NCBI RefSeq assembly: GCF_002751875.1
Contig: NZ_NMZM01000005.1
Span: forward strand, 248,001-312,000
Direction: 5' to 3'
DNA: 64,000 nucleotides
Origin: Oceaniglobus indicus
GTDB taxonomy: Bacteria; Pseudomonadota; Alphaproteobacteria; Rhodobacterales; Rhodobacteraceae
The position numbers and the translations under genes were made by a program. The notes beneath the pieces were generated by a model, which was not told the DNA's origin, did no database searches, and was given only the letters and a program-made list of their open reading frames with translations. Below are positions 27,793-36,702 of the stretch, one piece after another (position 1 is the first letter of the stretch; every line of letters begins with the position of its first letter).

Positions 27793-28581
27793 GTGACACC
27801 GGCAAGCAAAATCGGCGCGACCCTTGTTCTTCTGGCCTTTGCCATGACGGCCTGTGCGCCGACCATCCCCGACAGCGGCGCAGGCGTCGGCTTCGATGAT
27901 TACAACGCCTACGAACGCCAGCGTCAGCAGCGCGAGGTCGCGCTGCGCGGCGGCGGGACCGTGCCGCTGGACACCGGGCGACCGGTCAACACGCCCGATC
28001 CCGCGCCCCGCGTCATTTCGGACGAAGACCTGCGCGCCGCGGGCCTGCCCATCGGCACGCCCTCGGCGACCACGCCGCCGCCATCCACCGCCACGTCCGA
28101 CGGGTTCCCGGCGCCGGCGCCGGTAACCGGCGCCCCGATCAGCGCCATCACTCCGGCCCAGCCCGTGTCGCAGACACCGGTGAACAATCCCGGCATTTCG
28201 GATGAACAGGACTTCAGCGCGGTGGCCGAGCGTGAAACCATCGAATCGGATCGCGAACGGATCGAACAGAACCGCGAGGCGTATCGGGTGATCCAGCCGA
28301 CGGCGGTGCCCAGCCGTCCGAACGCCGGCGAACCCAATATTGTGGCCTTCGCGCTGTCCACCACCAACAACGTCGGCCAGCAGATCTATAGCCGGTCGTC
28401 GTTCAACAAGGACGCCAAGTTCCAGCGTGCCTGCGCCGGTTATGCATCGCCCGACCGGGCGCAGGAAGATTTCCTGAAGAACGGCGGTCCTCAGCGTGAC
28501 CGCCTGGGCGTCGATCCCGATGGTGACGGTTTTGCCTGCTATTGGGATCCGTCGCCGTTCCGTGCCGTCGCGCGCAACTGA
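27793..28581 (+). CDS. lipoprotein with C-terminal excalibur-like domain
   Basis: A 262-residue protein starting with GTG and carrying a lipoprotein signal with lipobox MTAC (Cys21). The centre (residues 40-140) is Pro/Thr/Ala-rich linker, then a charged helical stretch (RETIESDRERIEQNREAYR). The C-terminal 50 residues match the excalibur calcium-binding pattern: CAGYASPDRAQEDFL, then GVDPDGDGFACYWDPSPFR with a DxDxDG loop and paired cysteines. An envelope location is likely and the role unknown. Its end overlaps the start of the amidase gene by 20 bp, so the two wall-related genes are coupled. Confidence 0.82.
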   Translation: MTPASKIGATLVLLAFAMTACAPTIPDSGAGVGFDDYNAYERQRQQREVALRGGGTVPLDTGRPVNTPDPAPRVISDEDLRAAGLPIGTPSATTPPPSTATSDGFPAPAPVTGAPISAITPAQPVSQTPVNNPGISDEQDFSAVAERETIESDRERIEQNREAYRVIQPTAVPSRPNAGEPNIVAFALSTTNNVGQQIYSRSSFNKDAKFQRACAGYASPDRAQEDFLKNGGPQRDRLGVDPDGDGFACYWDPSPFRAVARN

Positions 28582-29269
28582 TCCCCTGCCCGTCCGCTGG
28601 CATCCGTCGCCGAACTTCGGCGCGCGCCGGGGCGGTCTGGTGCCCGACCTGGTGGTGCTGCATTACACGGCCATGGCCACCATGGAGGCGGCCCTGGCGC
28701 GGCTGTGCGATCCCGCGTTCGAGGTGTCGGCCCATTACCTGATCGGCGCGAACGGCGACACCGTGCAGATGGTGCGCGAGGACGACCGTGCCTGGCATGC
28801 CGGGGCGGGGGCGTGGCGGGGACGCGGCGACGTCAACTCGCGCTCGATCGGAATCGAGCTGGACAATGACGGACGTTCGCCCTTCCCCGAACGCCAGATG
28901 GTCGCGCTGGAACGCCTGCTCGGCGATATCATGGCGCGCCGGGCGATTGCGCCCGCCGGCCTCATCGGTCATTCGGACATGGCACCGGGGCGCAAGATAG
29001 ACCCTGGTGCACGGTTCGACTGGCGGCGGCTGGCGTTGCAGGGCCTGGCGATCTGGCCCGGCGCGAGCGCCGGCGCGGCGGATGGCGACCGCTTGCACGA
29101 CGATCTGTGCGCCGCCGGATACCCCGCCGACGTCGATCCGGACACGGTATTGGCGGCGTTCCGCCTGCGCTTTCGCCCCTGGGCGCACGGCCCGGCCGAC
29201 GCGACCGACCGGGCGCTGGCCCACGCCGTCGCACGGATGGCCGTTGACCCAGCCCGCGCCACCGCCTAA
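28562..29269 (+). CDS. N-acetylmuramoyl-L-alanine amidase (Amidase_2, AmiD/AmpD type)
   Basis: A zinc amidase that cuts the bond between muramic acid and the peptide stem. The 235-residue protein has no signal peptide with the GTG start at 28562, so it is AmpD-like (cytoplasmic) in layout. Zinc ligands: His34 in VVLHYTA, His137 and Asp147 in GHSDMAPGRKIDPG; AWHAG and SIGIELDN are the other family motifs. The C-terminal part (about 170-235) looks like a PG-binding three-helix domain (LCAAGYPADVDPDTVLAAFRLRF). The exact start is uncertain; in-frame alternatives lie further inside the previous gene. The last codons overlap the rnpB promoter. Confidence 0.87.
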   Translation: MPSRATDPLPVRWHPSPNFGARRGGLVPDLVVLHYTAMATMEAALARLCDPAFEVSAHYLIGANGDTVQMVREDDRAWHAGAGAWRGRGDVNSRSIGIELDNDGRSPFPERQMVALERLLGDIMARRAIAPAGLIGHSDMAPGRKIDPGARFDWRRLALQGLAIWPGASAGAADGDRLHDDLCAAGYPADVDPDTVLAAFRLRFRPWAHGPADATDRALAHAVARMAVDPARATA

Positions 29270-29272
29270 TTG
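29244..29272 (+). promoter_or_regulatory. rnpB promoter inside the amidase gene end
   Basis: TTGACC (29244-29249), exactly 17 bp, TAATTG (29267-29272). The predicted start of transcription, seven bases further, is 29279, which is the first base of the P1 stem of RNase P RNA. The TAA of the -10 element is the amidase stop codon. Confidence 0.7.
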
Positions 29273-29278
29273 CAACGG

Positions 29279-29693
29279 GCGCGGAGGGCTGGATGGCCGC
29301 GTGTCCCTTCGGGGGCGCGAGGAAAGTCCGGACTCCCTGAAGCAACGGTGCCGGGTAACGCCCGGGCGGGGATCGGCGGGGCAACCCGGCGGGAACCCGA
29401 CGGAAAGCGCCACAGAGAACAGACCGCCTGTCACAGGTCGCGTGCGGCCCATGCAGGTAAGGGTGAAACGGTGGGGTAAGAGCCCACCGGGGGGCTGGCA
29501 ACAGCGCCCGCACGGCAAGCCCCACCGGGAGCAATGCCGAATAGGGATTTCACGGGGTTCGCCCCAGGGCCGCTTCAGCCCCGAAATCCGGGTTGGCAGC
29601 TTGATCCTCCGGGCAATCGGAGGACCAGAGGAATGGTCATCGCCCCGCGTTTCGGCGCGGGGATACAGAATCCGGCTTACAGGCCCTCCGCGC
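29279..29693 (+). ncRNA. rnpB: RNase P RNA, bacterial class A
   Basis: The catalytic RNA that matures tRNA 5' ends, about 415 nt. The ends pair perfectly as P1 (GCGCGGAGGGC with GCCCTCCGCGC). Conserved segments are present: GAGGAAAGTCCGGACTCC (P4 5' strand/CR-I) near the start, ACAGAGAACAGACCGCC, GGTAAGGGTGAAACGGTG and AGAGCCCACCG in the middle, and ACAGAATCCGGCTTACAGG (CR-V and P4 3' strand) at the end. It follows the amidase stop by nine bases. Confidence 0.97.
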
Positions 29694-29774
29694 ATATTCG
29701 GGCCAGCTCGAAGATGAGTATTTGGAGCAAGAAAAAACCGGGTGGGCCGCCTGGGTCGCGGGCGCGAATCCCGG

Positions 29775-29802
29775 TTGACACGACGACCGGCTTGTTTAAA
29801 AG
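29775..29802 (+). promoter_or_regulatory. rpmG promoter
   Basis: Consensus TTGACA (29775-29780) with an A/T-rich -10 region; the best fit is TAAAAG (29797-29802) at 16-bp spacing. This predicts a leader of about 50 nt before rpmG. The 80 bp between rnpB and this promoter contain a GAGTATTT-type repeat (29716-29733) described elsewhere. Confidence 0.6.
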
Positions 29803-29859
29803 CCGGGGTTCAGGATTTCTGTGGGCGCCCGGATTGCGCCCCTGCGAGGAGAGACAACC

Positions 29860-30027
29860 ATGGCGAAGCCGACAACCATCAAGATCCGTCTCAACTCGAC
29901 GGCGGATACCGGTCATTTCTATGTGACCAAGAAGAATGCCCGCACCATGACCGAAAAGATGGTCGTGAAGAAATACGACCCCGTTGCGCGCAAGCACGTC
30001 GATTACAAGGAAGGCAAGATCAAGTAG
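29860..30027 (+). CDS. rpmG: 50S ribosomal protein bL33
   Basis: A large-subunit ribosomal protein of 55 residues: [20 protein letters not shown], then [23 protein letters not shown]. It is the cysteine-free form, which does not bind zinc. The start has a GAGGAG site nine bases upstream and is fixed by the family N-terminus. Monocistronic, with its own promoter and terminator. Confidence 0.98.
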   Translation: MAKPTTIKIRLNSTADTGHFYVTKKNARTMTEKMVVKKYDPVARKHVDYKEGKIK

Positions 30028-30051
30028 ATCTGCCGCTCCCGATGGTTTGAG

Positions 30052-30085
30052 GCCGTGCCCGGAATTGTCCGAGCGCGGCTTTTTT
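30052..30085 (+). terminator. rho-independent terminator of rpmG
   Basis: A 12-bp stem with one mismatch and one G-U pair (GCCGTGCCCGGA / TCCGAGCGCGGC), loop ATTG, then six T residues, 25 bp after the rpmG stop. Confidence 0.88.
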
Positions 30086-30167
30086 CTTTGGCGCGTTCCG
30101 ATTCGCGCAGGACGCGGCGCGATCCCGATTTCGGGCGGCGGCGTTGACGGTCCGCCGCCCGGTCGGT

Positions 30168-31727
30168 TCACTTCGCGGTGATGCGGCCTTCGACCACCGG
30201 CGCCACGGGCGCGTTCGCGGCCATGTATTCGGCCAGAACGTCGGCCACGTCGGGGCCGAAATCATAGGCGTCCTGGGCATCCACGAACATCTTGTAGCCG
30301 TCGCCGCCGTTGCGCACGAAGTTGTTCGAGACCACGCCATACATCGCCGCGGGATCAATGGGTTCGCCCGCCACCATGACATCGCTGATCCGCGCCCCCG
30401 GCTCGGCCGCGGCATCGAAGGCGAAGGTCATGCCGGCCACCTGCGGAAACCGGCCCGAGACATCCTCGATCTGGCTGACCCCGTTTTCCAGCGCGGCCAG
30501 GATCGCCTGACCGCTGACCCGGAAGGTCGACAGCGTGTTTTGAAACGGCAGCACGGTCAGCACCTCGCCCATGGTGACCGGCCCCGCGTCGATGCCGGCC
30601 CGCACGCCGCCCGAGTTCTGATAGCCGATCTGGATCCCCTGATCCGCCACCCGCGCCAGCATCGCATCGGCGATCAGGTTGCCCATGGCACGTTCCTGCA
30701 CCCGGCAAACGGCCCGATCGCCTTCGATGGCGGCGGTGGTTTCGGCCACAACCCGGTTGCGGATCTCGTCCAGCGGCCTGGCCGCCTCGGCGATCCGGTC
30801 CACCACCGACGCCTCTTCGGTCACCGCCGCGTCCAGCAGGATCGGCTCGCCCATGGCCGAGGTCACGCGGCCATCATCATCGAAGGTGACGTTCAACTCG
30901 CCCAGGAACTTGCCATAGGCATAGGCCTGCACGATGGCGGTGTCGCCGACCATCACGGGATACGGGCCCTTGGCCCCTTCGATGGTGTTGGACAGCAGCG
31001 AGTTGTCGTGCCCGCCGACGATCACGTCCACGCCGGTGGTGTTCTCGGCCACGGTGCGATCGACGTTCAGGCCGGAATGGGACAGGACCACGATCTTGGT
31101 CACCCCCATGTCGGTCAGGCGGTCGACCTCGCCCTGCACCGCGTCGGACGGGTCGGTGAAGATCACGTTGGGGCCGGGACTGGCCAGTTCGGGGGTGTCC
31201 TGCGGCGTCAGGCCGATCAGGCCGATCTTTTCGCCGGCCTGTTCGATCACCACCGACTTCTGGATCACGTCGCTCAGCAACGGCTCGCCGCTCAAGTCCG
31301 CATTCGACATCAGGATCGGAAAGTCGATGGTTTCGGCAAACCCCCGCAGCACCTCGGGGCCGTCGTCGAATTCATGGTTGCCCACCGTCATCGCCGTGTA
31401 TTGCATCCGGTTCATCATCTCGGCCGCCAGCTTGCCCTTGTAATGGGTATAGAACAGCGTGCCCTGGAACTGATCGCCACCATCGACCAGGATCCAGTTG
31501 TCGGACCGGGCCTTGGCGTCCTGGATCGCGGTGACCAGGCGGGCCGAGCCGCCGAAGCATTCGCCCGCCGCGTTGTCTTCGCTTGCGCAGGTCGAATCGT
31601 ATTTGCTGATCGGCTCGAACCGGGCATGGAAATCGTTGGTGTGCAGGACCGTCAGCTTGTATTCGGCGCTGGCGGTTCCGGCGGTCAGGGCCAGGACGGC
31701 GGCCGACGACAGAAGACGAATGGACAT
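30168..31727 (-). CDS. periplasmic 5'-nucleotidase / UDP-sugar hydrolase (UshA-like)
   Basis: A 519-residue exported phosphoesterase with a signal peptide (MSIRLLSSAAVLALTAGTASA). The N-terminal calcineurin-like metallophosphoesterase domain has VLHTNDFHARFEP, LVDGGDQFQGTLFY, VGNHEFDDGPEVL and VVLSHSGLNVD with VGGHDNSLL (dinuclear metal ligands). The C-terminal 5_nucleotid_C domain carries substrate-binding sequence (IGYQNSGGVRAGIDAG, NNFVRNGGDGY). It likely removes phosphate from extracellular nucleotides, supplying nucleosides and phosphate. That fits the nucleoside transporter and the salvage operon elsewhere in the window, although it is not linked to them. Confidence 0.94.
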   Translation of the reverse strand: MSIRLLSSAAVLALTAGTASAEYKLTVLHTNDFHARFEPISKYDSTCASEDNAAGECFGGSARLVTAIQDAKARSDNWILVDGGDQFQGTLFYTHYKGKLAAEMMNRMQYTAMTVGNHEFDDGPEVLRGFAETIDFPILMSNADLSGEPLLSDVIQKSVVIEQAGEKIGLIGLTPQDTPELASPGPNVIFTDPSDAVQGEVDRLTDMGVTKIVVLSHSGLNVDRTVAENTTGVDVIVGGHDNSLLSNTIEGAKGPYPVMVGDTAIVQAYAYGKFLGELNVTFDDDGRVTSAMGEPILLDAAVTEEASVVDRIAEAARPLDEIRNRVVAETTAAIEGDRAVCRVQERAMGNLIADAMLARVADQGIQIGYQNSGGVRAGIDAGPVTMGEVLTVLPFQNTLSTFRVSGQAILAALENGVSQIEDVSGRFPQVAGMTFAFDAAAEPGARISDVMVAGEPIDPAAMYGVVSNNFVRNGGDGYKMFVDAQDAYDFGPDVADVLAEYMAANAPVAPVVEGRITAK

Positions 31728-31864
31728 GGGATCCCCCCTTGGGCGTTTGGCTGCCTGAAAGAGTGGCGCGGGATGGCCGATCTGTCAAAGTGCAATCGTG
31801 CCCGGCCGGCCCGCAGCGACGCACGAGCCTTGACCCCGGATCGCGCGCGGGGCATGACCCGCCC

Positions 31865-32203
31865 ATGCAGATTTACAAGATATTGAGAGCCCAGGAATGG
31901 GCCACCCTGCGTGACCTCGGTACAAGCCCCGGCGCGCCCATCGACGAAGAAGACGGCTTCGTCCATTTTTCGACCGCCGATCAGGTGCAAGGCACGCTGG
32001 AGCGTCACTTCGCCGACGAGGACGATCTTGTCCTGGTCGCGATGGATGCCGATGCCCTGGGCGATTCCCTGAAATGGGAAGAGGCGCGCGAGGGCGACAA
32101 GTTTCCGCACCTCTATCGCGCGCTGTCGCTGGCGGATGTGAAATGGAACCGCCCCATCACCAAGGGTGAAGACGGTCACGTCCTGCCCGACGGGGTCGAG
32201 TGA
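31865..32203 (+). CDS. DUF952 family protein
   Basis: A 112-residue protein with family signatures: [34 protein letters not shown], and [13 protein letters not shown]. Function unknown. Its stop overlaps the GTG start of pyrD (GTGA), so the two are translationally coupled, an adjacency that I recall from other alphaproteobacteria and that might hint at a nucleotide-related role. Confidence 0.9.
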   Translation: MQIYKILRAQEWATLRDLGTSPGAPIDEEDGFVHFSTADQVQGTLERHFADEDDLVLVAMDADALGDSLKWEEAREGDKFPHLYRALSLADVKWNRPITKGEDGHVLPDGVE

Positions 32204-33261
32204 ACGCCATCGAACGATTCGGGCTGGCCGCATTGCGCCGGCTGGACCCGGAGACCGCCCATGGCTTTGCCCTGCGCGCCCTGCGTGCGGGGTTTGCGCC
32301 GTCGCCGGGACCGGTCACGTCGGATCGCCTGAAGACGACCATTGCCGGTCTGGTGCTGCCCAACCCCGTCGGGTTGGCCGCCGGGTTCGACAAGAACGCG
32401 GAAGCCCTGGTGCCGCTGTCATCCGCCGGTTTCGGTTTTCTCGAGGTCGGCGCGACCACGCCGCGCCCGCAGCCCGGCAACCCCCGCCCCCGCCTGTTCC
32501 GCCTGAGCGAGGATCGCGCCGCGATCAACCGCTTCGGGTTCAACAACGACGGGATGGAAGTGATGGCCCAGCGCCTGTCGGTGCCGCGCGACGGCATTCC
32601 GGTCGGCCTGAACCTTGGTGCCAACAAGGACAGCGACGACCGCGCGGCGGATTTCGCCCGCGTTCTGACGCGCTGTGCCCCCTATGCGGATTTTGCCACG
32701 GTCAACGTATCATCCCCCAACACCGAACGGCTGCGCGATCTGCAGGGCGCCGCCGCCCTGTCGGCCCTGCTGGCCGGGGTGATGGAGGCGCGCGACGCGC
32801 TCGAGCGTCGGGTGCCCGTCTTCCTTAAGATCGCGCCGGACCTGTCGGCGGACGAGCTGGAGGATCTGGCCGAGGTTGCGCTGGCGCAGAAGGTCGACGC
32901 CATCATCGCCACCAACACCACCCTGTCGCGCGACGGTTTGCGCAGCGCCCATTCCGACGAAAAGGGCGGACTGTCGGGCGCGCCGCTGTTCGATCCGTCC
33001 ACCCGCGTTCTGGCCCGGCTGTCCGTGTTGACCGAGGGGCGCGTGCCCCTGATCGGGGTCGGTGGCGTCGGATCGGCGGCCCAAGCCTATGGCAAGATTC
33101 GCGCCGGCGCCGCGGCGGTGCAGCTTTACACCGCGTTGGTCTATGGCGGGCTGGCGCTGGTCGGCGACATCGCGCGGGGGCTGGACGATCTGTTGGCGCG
33201 GGATGGGTTCGCGAACGTGGCCGATGCCGTGGGCACCGGACGCGACGACTGGCTGGCCTAG
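32200..33261 (+). CDS. pyrD: dihydroorotate dehydrogenase (quinone), class 2
   Basis: Oxidises dihydroorotate to orotate in pyrimidine synthesis with FMN and the quinone pool at the inner membrane. The 353-residue protein has an N-terminal helix for membrane/quinone contact (residues 1-40), then [37 protein letters not shown], and [15 protein letters not shown] with the class 2 catalytic Ser. FMN phosphate binding is at [13 protein letters not shown] and [16 protein letters not shown] start. It converges with the MATE gene, sharing a CTAG palindrome for both stops (33258-33261). Confidence 0.96.
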   Translation: MNAIERFGLAALRRLDPETAHGFALRALRAGFAPSPGPVTSDRLKTTIAGLVLPNPVGLAAGFDKNAEALVPLSSAGFGFLEVGATTPRPQPGNPRPRLFRLSEDRAAINRFGFNNDGMEVMAQRLSVPRDGIPVGLNLGANKDSDDRAADFARVLTRCAPYADFATVNVSSPNTERLRDLQGAAALSALLAGVMEARDALERRVPVFLKIAPDLSADELEDLAEVALAQKVDAIIATNTTLSRDGLRSAHSDEKGGLSGAPLFDPSTRVLARLSVLTEGRVPLIGVGGVGSAAQAYGKIRAGAAAVQLYTALVYGGLALVGDIARGLDDLLARDGFANVADAVGTGRDDWLA

Positions 33262-34577
33262 GCGGGGGCGGCCAGCCGTTCGATCCGGGGATAGCGCAGG
33301 GACAGTGTCGTGCCGCGCATCACCAGCGAAATGACCAGCGCAATCCAGAGCCCGTGATTGGCGAACAGCGGCGGCAGGACATAGGCCGCGACGGCATAGA
33401 CCACCGCCGACACCGCCATCATGTTGCGCATATCGCGGGTCGCGGTCGCGCCGACAAAGATTCCGTCCAGCATGAAGGCCGGCAGGCCGATCACCGGGAT
33501 CAGGATCAGCCACGGCAGGTATTTGCGGGCCTCGGCCTGAACATCCGGTGCCGTGGTCATCAGGTCGATGACCGCACCGCCGAACAGGGCGAACCCCGCC
33601 GACAGCACGACGACGATGGCCAGCCCCCAGCCCGAGGTCAGCACCGCCGAGCGGCGCAACAGATCGGGCCGGCGCCGCCCCATGGCCTGTCCCACCAGCG
33701 TTTCGGCGGAAAAGGCGAATCCGTCCAGCGCGAAGGCCGTGATATGCAGGAACTGGATCAGGATCTGGTTCGCGGCCAGCGGCACGTCACCGAACTGTGC
33801 TCCGAGGAACATGAACGACACGAACATCGCTTCCAGCAGGACCGAGCGGATCAGGATATCGGTGTTGACCGATGCCATGTGCTTCAGGCGTGCGCGGTCG
33901 AACACGCGCGGCCAGTCGCGCCATGCCGGCACGGCGAACGCCGCGCGGCAGAACCACAGGCCAAGGGCCAGACCGGCCCATTCGGCGATCAGCGTGGCAA
34001 AGGCCACGCCGCCGACGCCAAGGTCCAGCCCCAGCACGAACCACAAATCCAGCGTGATGTTCAGCCCGTTCATCACCACCTGCATGCCCAGCACCGCGCG
34101 CGTGCGCTCCGCCGCGATCAGCCAGCCGGTGATGCCATAGATCGCGATGGCAGCGGGGGCCGACCAGATGCGGATCGCCATGTAGTCGCGCGCCAACGCT
34201 TCGACCTCGGCCGAGGCGGGGGCCACCGCGAACGCGGCGTGGAACAGCCAGACCTGCGCCGCGATCAGGATCACCCCCGCCCCCAGCCCGATCATCAGGG
34301 CGCGCGACAACAGCGCCGCGACCTCGCCGGTCTGTCCGGCGCCCAGCGCCTGCGATGTCAACCCGACGGTGCCCATCCGCAGGAAACCGAACACCCAATA
34401 GATCGCCGACAGCACGACCGCGCCGATGCCGACCGCACCGATGGGCGCGGCCAGCCCCATCTGCCCCACGACGCCGGTATCCACCGCGCCGAGGATCGGG
34501 ATCGTCGCGTTCGACAGCACGATGGGCAACGCGATGTTCAGAACACGCCGGTGGGTCAGGGCCTTGGGCTCACTCAT
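33258..34577 (-). CDS. MATE family efflux transporter
   Basis: Multidrug/organic-cation exporter of 439 residues with about 12 membrane helices, DinF-like. The start at 34577 gives [20 protein letters not shown]; the longer upstream frame has no homology. Motifs: [24 protein letters not shown] near the N-terminus and, in the second half, [21 protein letters not shown]. It is the third gene of a minus-strand operon after two hotdog thioesterases, overlapping the second by 8 bp. Substrate unknown. Confidence 0.92.
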   Translation of the reverse strand: MSEPKALTHRRVLNIALPIVLSNATIPILGAVDTGVVGQMGLAAPIGAVGIGAVVLSAIYWVFGFLRMGTVGLTSQALGAGQTGEVAALLSRALMIGLGAGVILIAAQVWLFHAAFAVAPASAEVEALARDYMAIRIWSAPAAIAIYGITGWLIAAERTRAVLGMQVVMNGLNITLDLWFVLGLDLGVGGVAFATLIAEWAGLALGLWFCRAAFAVPAWRDWPRVFDRARLKHMASVNTDILIRSVLLEAMFVSFMFLGAQFGDVPLAANQILIQFLHITAFALDGFAFSAETLVGQAMGRRRPDLLRRSAVLTSGWGLAIVVVLSAGFALFGGAVIDLMTTAPDVQAEARKYLPWLILIPVIGLPAFMLDGIFVGATATRDMRNMMAVSAVVYAVAAYVLPPLFANHGLWIALVISLVMRGTTLSLRYPRIERLAAPA

Positions 34578-35109
34578 GGGACGGCTCCGTATCCGGGTCC
34601 GACGCCGCAAGGTCCGGCATGATGAAATGCCCCGTCCCCTGCGCGAAGGGTCGGGCGCGGTTGTCCTGCCACGCTTCGACATGGACGCTGGCATATCGCC
34701 GCCCCGACCGGTTGATCCGCGCCCGTGCATAGGCATCGCGCGGCAGACCCGCGCGCAGGTAATCGACTGTGAAATCGATGGTCTTCGGCAAACGCAGAAG
34801 TCGTTCGTCGCCTTGCGTGCGACGCTCGGGCGCGCCCGTCTCCATGCGCGACCAGATCAGGGACCAGCCCAGTTCGATGATCGCCGTCACCTCGAGAAAG
34901 GCCGCCGTCGCACCGCCGTGCAGGGCGGGCAGCACGGGATTGCCGATCAGCTTGTCGTCGAACGCCATGATCGCGGTCAATTCATCGCCGCGCCGCTCAA
35001 AGCTGATGCCCATGAACGCGATATAGGGCACGCCGCCCACCAGGGCCGCAAGGGCGGCGTCACGCCGTCGCTTGACCACGGCGACGGGATCGGGGGTTGG
35101 CCGGCTCAT
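34570..35109 (-). CDS. PaaI-type hotdog thioesterase (longer paralogue)
   Basis: A 179-residue hotdog-fold protein. The core is FMGISFERRGDELTAIMAF, then ALHGGATAAFLEVTAIIEL with the HGGA helix. The second half keeps TVDYLRAGLPRDAYARARI followed by SVHVEAWQDNRARPFAQGTGHFIM. It probably hydrolyses acyl-CoA thioesters. The start overlaps the stop of the shorter paralogue (ATGA). Confidence 0.87.
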   Translation of the reverse strand: MSRPTPDPVAVVKRRRDAALAALVGGVPYIAFMGISFERRGDELTAIMAFDDKLIGNPVLPALHGGATAAFLEVTAIIELGWSLIWSRMETGAPERRTQGDERLLRLPKTIDFTVDYLRAGLPRDAYARARINRSGRRYASVHVEAWQDNRARPFAQGTGHFIMPDLAASDPDTEPSHE

Positions 35110-35546
35110 CGCTGCGTCCCTTCGCGGCGTTCGAAGGTGAAGGCGCCCGTAGCGGCCGCCACCGGATTTTCGGTGTCATCGTCCAGCGCCTCGGCCCGCA
35201 CGAAGGCGACATTGCGCGTCACGTGATAGCAATGGGCGCGGGCGCGAATGGCCTGTCCCGGCGTGGCCGCGCGCATGTAATCGATGCGCAGATCGATGGT
35301 GGCGGTGGCCTGGGTGCCGTCCGGGTGGCTCATCACCGCCGCGCCCCCGCAGGTATCCATCAGCGCCGACACGGCGCCGCCATGGATCACGCCCGTTGCC
35401 GGATCGCCGATCAGGCGCGGATCATAGGGCATGCTGATCTCGGCCCGCCCGTCGCCGATCTGTTCCAGCGACATGCCCAGCGCACGCGCGTGGGCCAGCG
35501 CGTCAATGAAACGGGCCGCGTTCACGGCCTTCACGGTGTCATTCAT
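35106..35546 (-). CDS. PaaI-type hotdog thioesterase (shorter paralogue)
   Basis: A 146-residue single hotdog domain. It shares the architecture of the next gene: MPYDPRLIGDPATGVIHGGAVSALMDTCGGAAVM with the HGGAVSALMD catalytic helix, then TIDLRIDYMRAATPGQ and VAFVRAEALDDDTENPVAAATGAF. Two different thioesterases in tandem may pair as hetero-oligomers or act on different acyl-CoAs. The gene is divergent from merR1 across 142 bp and starts a three-gene operon ending in the MATE exporter. Confidence 0.9.
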   Translation of the reverse strand: MNDTVKAVNAARFIDALAHARALGMSLEQIGDGRAEISMPYDPRLIGDPATGVIHGGAVSALMDTCGGAAVMSHPDGTQATATIDLRIDYMRAATPGQAIRARAHCYHVTRNVAFVRAEALDDDTENPVAAATGAFTFERREGTQR

Positions 35547-35688
35547 ACCGGCAATCCTTGTGGCGAAAGGGCAAGCCCGCTTATTTTCCGTTCCCCGCCG
35601 CGCGGCAACCCCCGAAACGTCGCAGGGGCGCGGGCACGATTGAACCGCGCCGGTCCCTGATCTATCTTCACATCGAAAGGAAACCGCA

Positions 35689-36075
35689 ATGTCCGATCAA
35701 CGTCTGTCCTTCAAGGAGATGTGCGCCCGGTTCGACGTGACGCCGCGCACCCTGCGGTATTACGAATACATCGAATTGCTGCATCCCGAAAAGGAAGGGC
35801 GCGCGCGGTTCTACGGCCCGCGCGACATCGCCCGCCTGACGCTGATCCTGCGCGGGCGCCGGTGGGGGTTCTCGCTTGAAGAGATCCGGCAGTGGCTGCT
35901 GATCTATGACAAGCAGGGAAATGCGGCCCAGATGGACGAATGGGTGCGGCTGGCCGACCGGCAACTGGAAACGCTGAAGCGCGAACAGGAACAGCTTGCC
36001 CGCACGATCGAAGAGCTTCAGGAAACCCGCGACAGCGTGGCCGCCACGCGGTCCACCTCGCCCGAAGGCGACTGA
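35689..36075 (+). CDS. MerR-family regulator 1 (beta-oxidation cluster)
   Basis: A 128-residue regulator. The N-terminal winged helix carries FKEMCARFDVTPRTLRYYEYIELL, the RFYGPRDIARLTLILRGRRWGFSLEEIRQWL wing and helix pair, then a C-terminal coiled coil (about residues 85-118). There is no C-terminal effector domain and no metal-binding cysteines. It is close in sequence to the second MerR downstream and precedes acyl-CoA degradation genes, so a role in sensing acyl-CoA or related metabolites is likely by analogy with LiuR. Confidence 0.9.
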   Translation: MSDQRLSFKEMCARFDVTPRTLRYYEYIELLHPEKEGRARFYGPRDIARLTLILRGRRWGFSLEEIRQWLLIYDKQGNAAQMDEWVRLADRQLETLKREQEQLARTIEELQETRDSVAATRSTSPEGD

Positions 36076-36082
36076 GGTCGCA

Positions 36083-36110
36083 TTCGGGCGGCGCGATCGC
36101 GCCGCCCGAA
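36083..36110 (+). terminator. perfect palindrome after merR1
   Basis: A 28-nt perfect palindrome (TTCGGGCGGC...GCCGCCCGAA) starts seven bases after the merR1 stop. There is no T-run. It probably separates the merR1 transcript from the merR2 promoter region by forming a stable RNA hairpin. Confidence 0.6.
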
Positions 36111-36194
36111 CGCGCCAGATCGCACTTCAAAAGTTGCGCGAAATTCTGCGGAACGTTCCAGTCGTGTCGCCCGCATGAAATGACGCCACGTTTC

Positions 36195-36212
36195 GTTTAC
36201 CCGAACGTCAAC
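36195..36212. promoter_or_regulatory. MerR-type operator candidate upstream of merR2
   Basis: GTTTACCCGAACGTCAAC is an imperfect dyad (GTTnAC-N6-GTnAAC) 63 bp before the merR2 start. The half-site spacing TTTAC-N6-GTCAA equals that of the LiuR-type consensus (TTTAC-N6-GTAAA, from memory). It is a plausible autoregulatory site of merR2 or merR1. Confidence 0.45.
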
Positions 36213-36275
36213 GACGCTTGTATGGTGCAGGCATCGATCGCATCTCGGGGGCATAACAAGTCGAAAGTTTTCACC

Positions 36276-36671
36276 ATGAGCCAGACCCTGATGACCATCC
36301 GCGAAATGTGCGACACGTTCGACGTGACACCGCGCACCCTTCGGTTCTACGAGACAAAGGAACTGCTTGCGCCGATCCGCGAAGGTCAGAAGCGGCTGTT
36401 CACGCGTCGGGATCGTGCCCGCCTGAAGCTGATCCTGCGCGGCAAGCGGTTCGGCTTCTCGCTCGAGGAAATCCGCCAGCTTCTGGATCTCTACAACCCC
36501 GAGGAACAGCACGAGACCCAACTGGTCAAGACGCTGGAAATGGGAGGCCGCCATCTGGCCGAACTCGAACGCCAGCACGCCGAACTCGAGATCGCGATGA
36601 ACGAGCTGGAAGACCACCTGCGCTGGACGTCCGAACGACTGGCCGAACTGAACCGCCACGACGCCGCCTGA
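36276..36671 (+). CDS. MerR-family regulator 2 (beta-oxidation cluster)
   Basis: A 131-residue regulator related to merR1: IREMCDTFDVTPRTLRFYETKELL, LFTRRDRARLKLILRGKRFGFSLEEIRQLLDLY, then a coiled coil (LAELERQHAELEIAMNELEDHL, about residues 90-125). The start at 36276 follows the family. It lies 31 bp before the acyl-CoA dehydrogenase gene, so it is co-transcribed with it and is a good candidate local regulator of the fatty-acid degradation genes that follow. Confidence 0.92.
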   Translation: MSQTLMTIREMCDTFDVTPRTLRFYETKELLAPIREGQKRLFTRRDRARLKLILRGKRFGFSLEEIRQLLDLYNPEEQHETQLVKTLEMGGRHLAELERQHAELEIAMNELEDHLRWTSERLAELNRHDAA

Positions 36672-36702
36672 CATCGGCTGACGCACCCCCGGAGGAAAAA
36701 CA

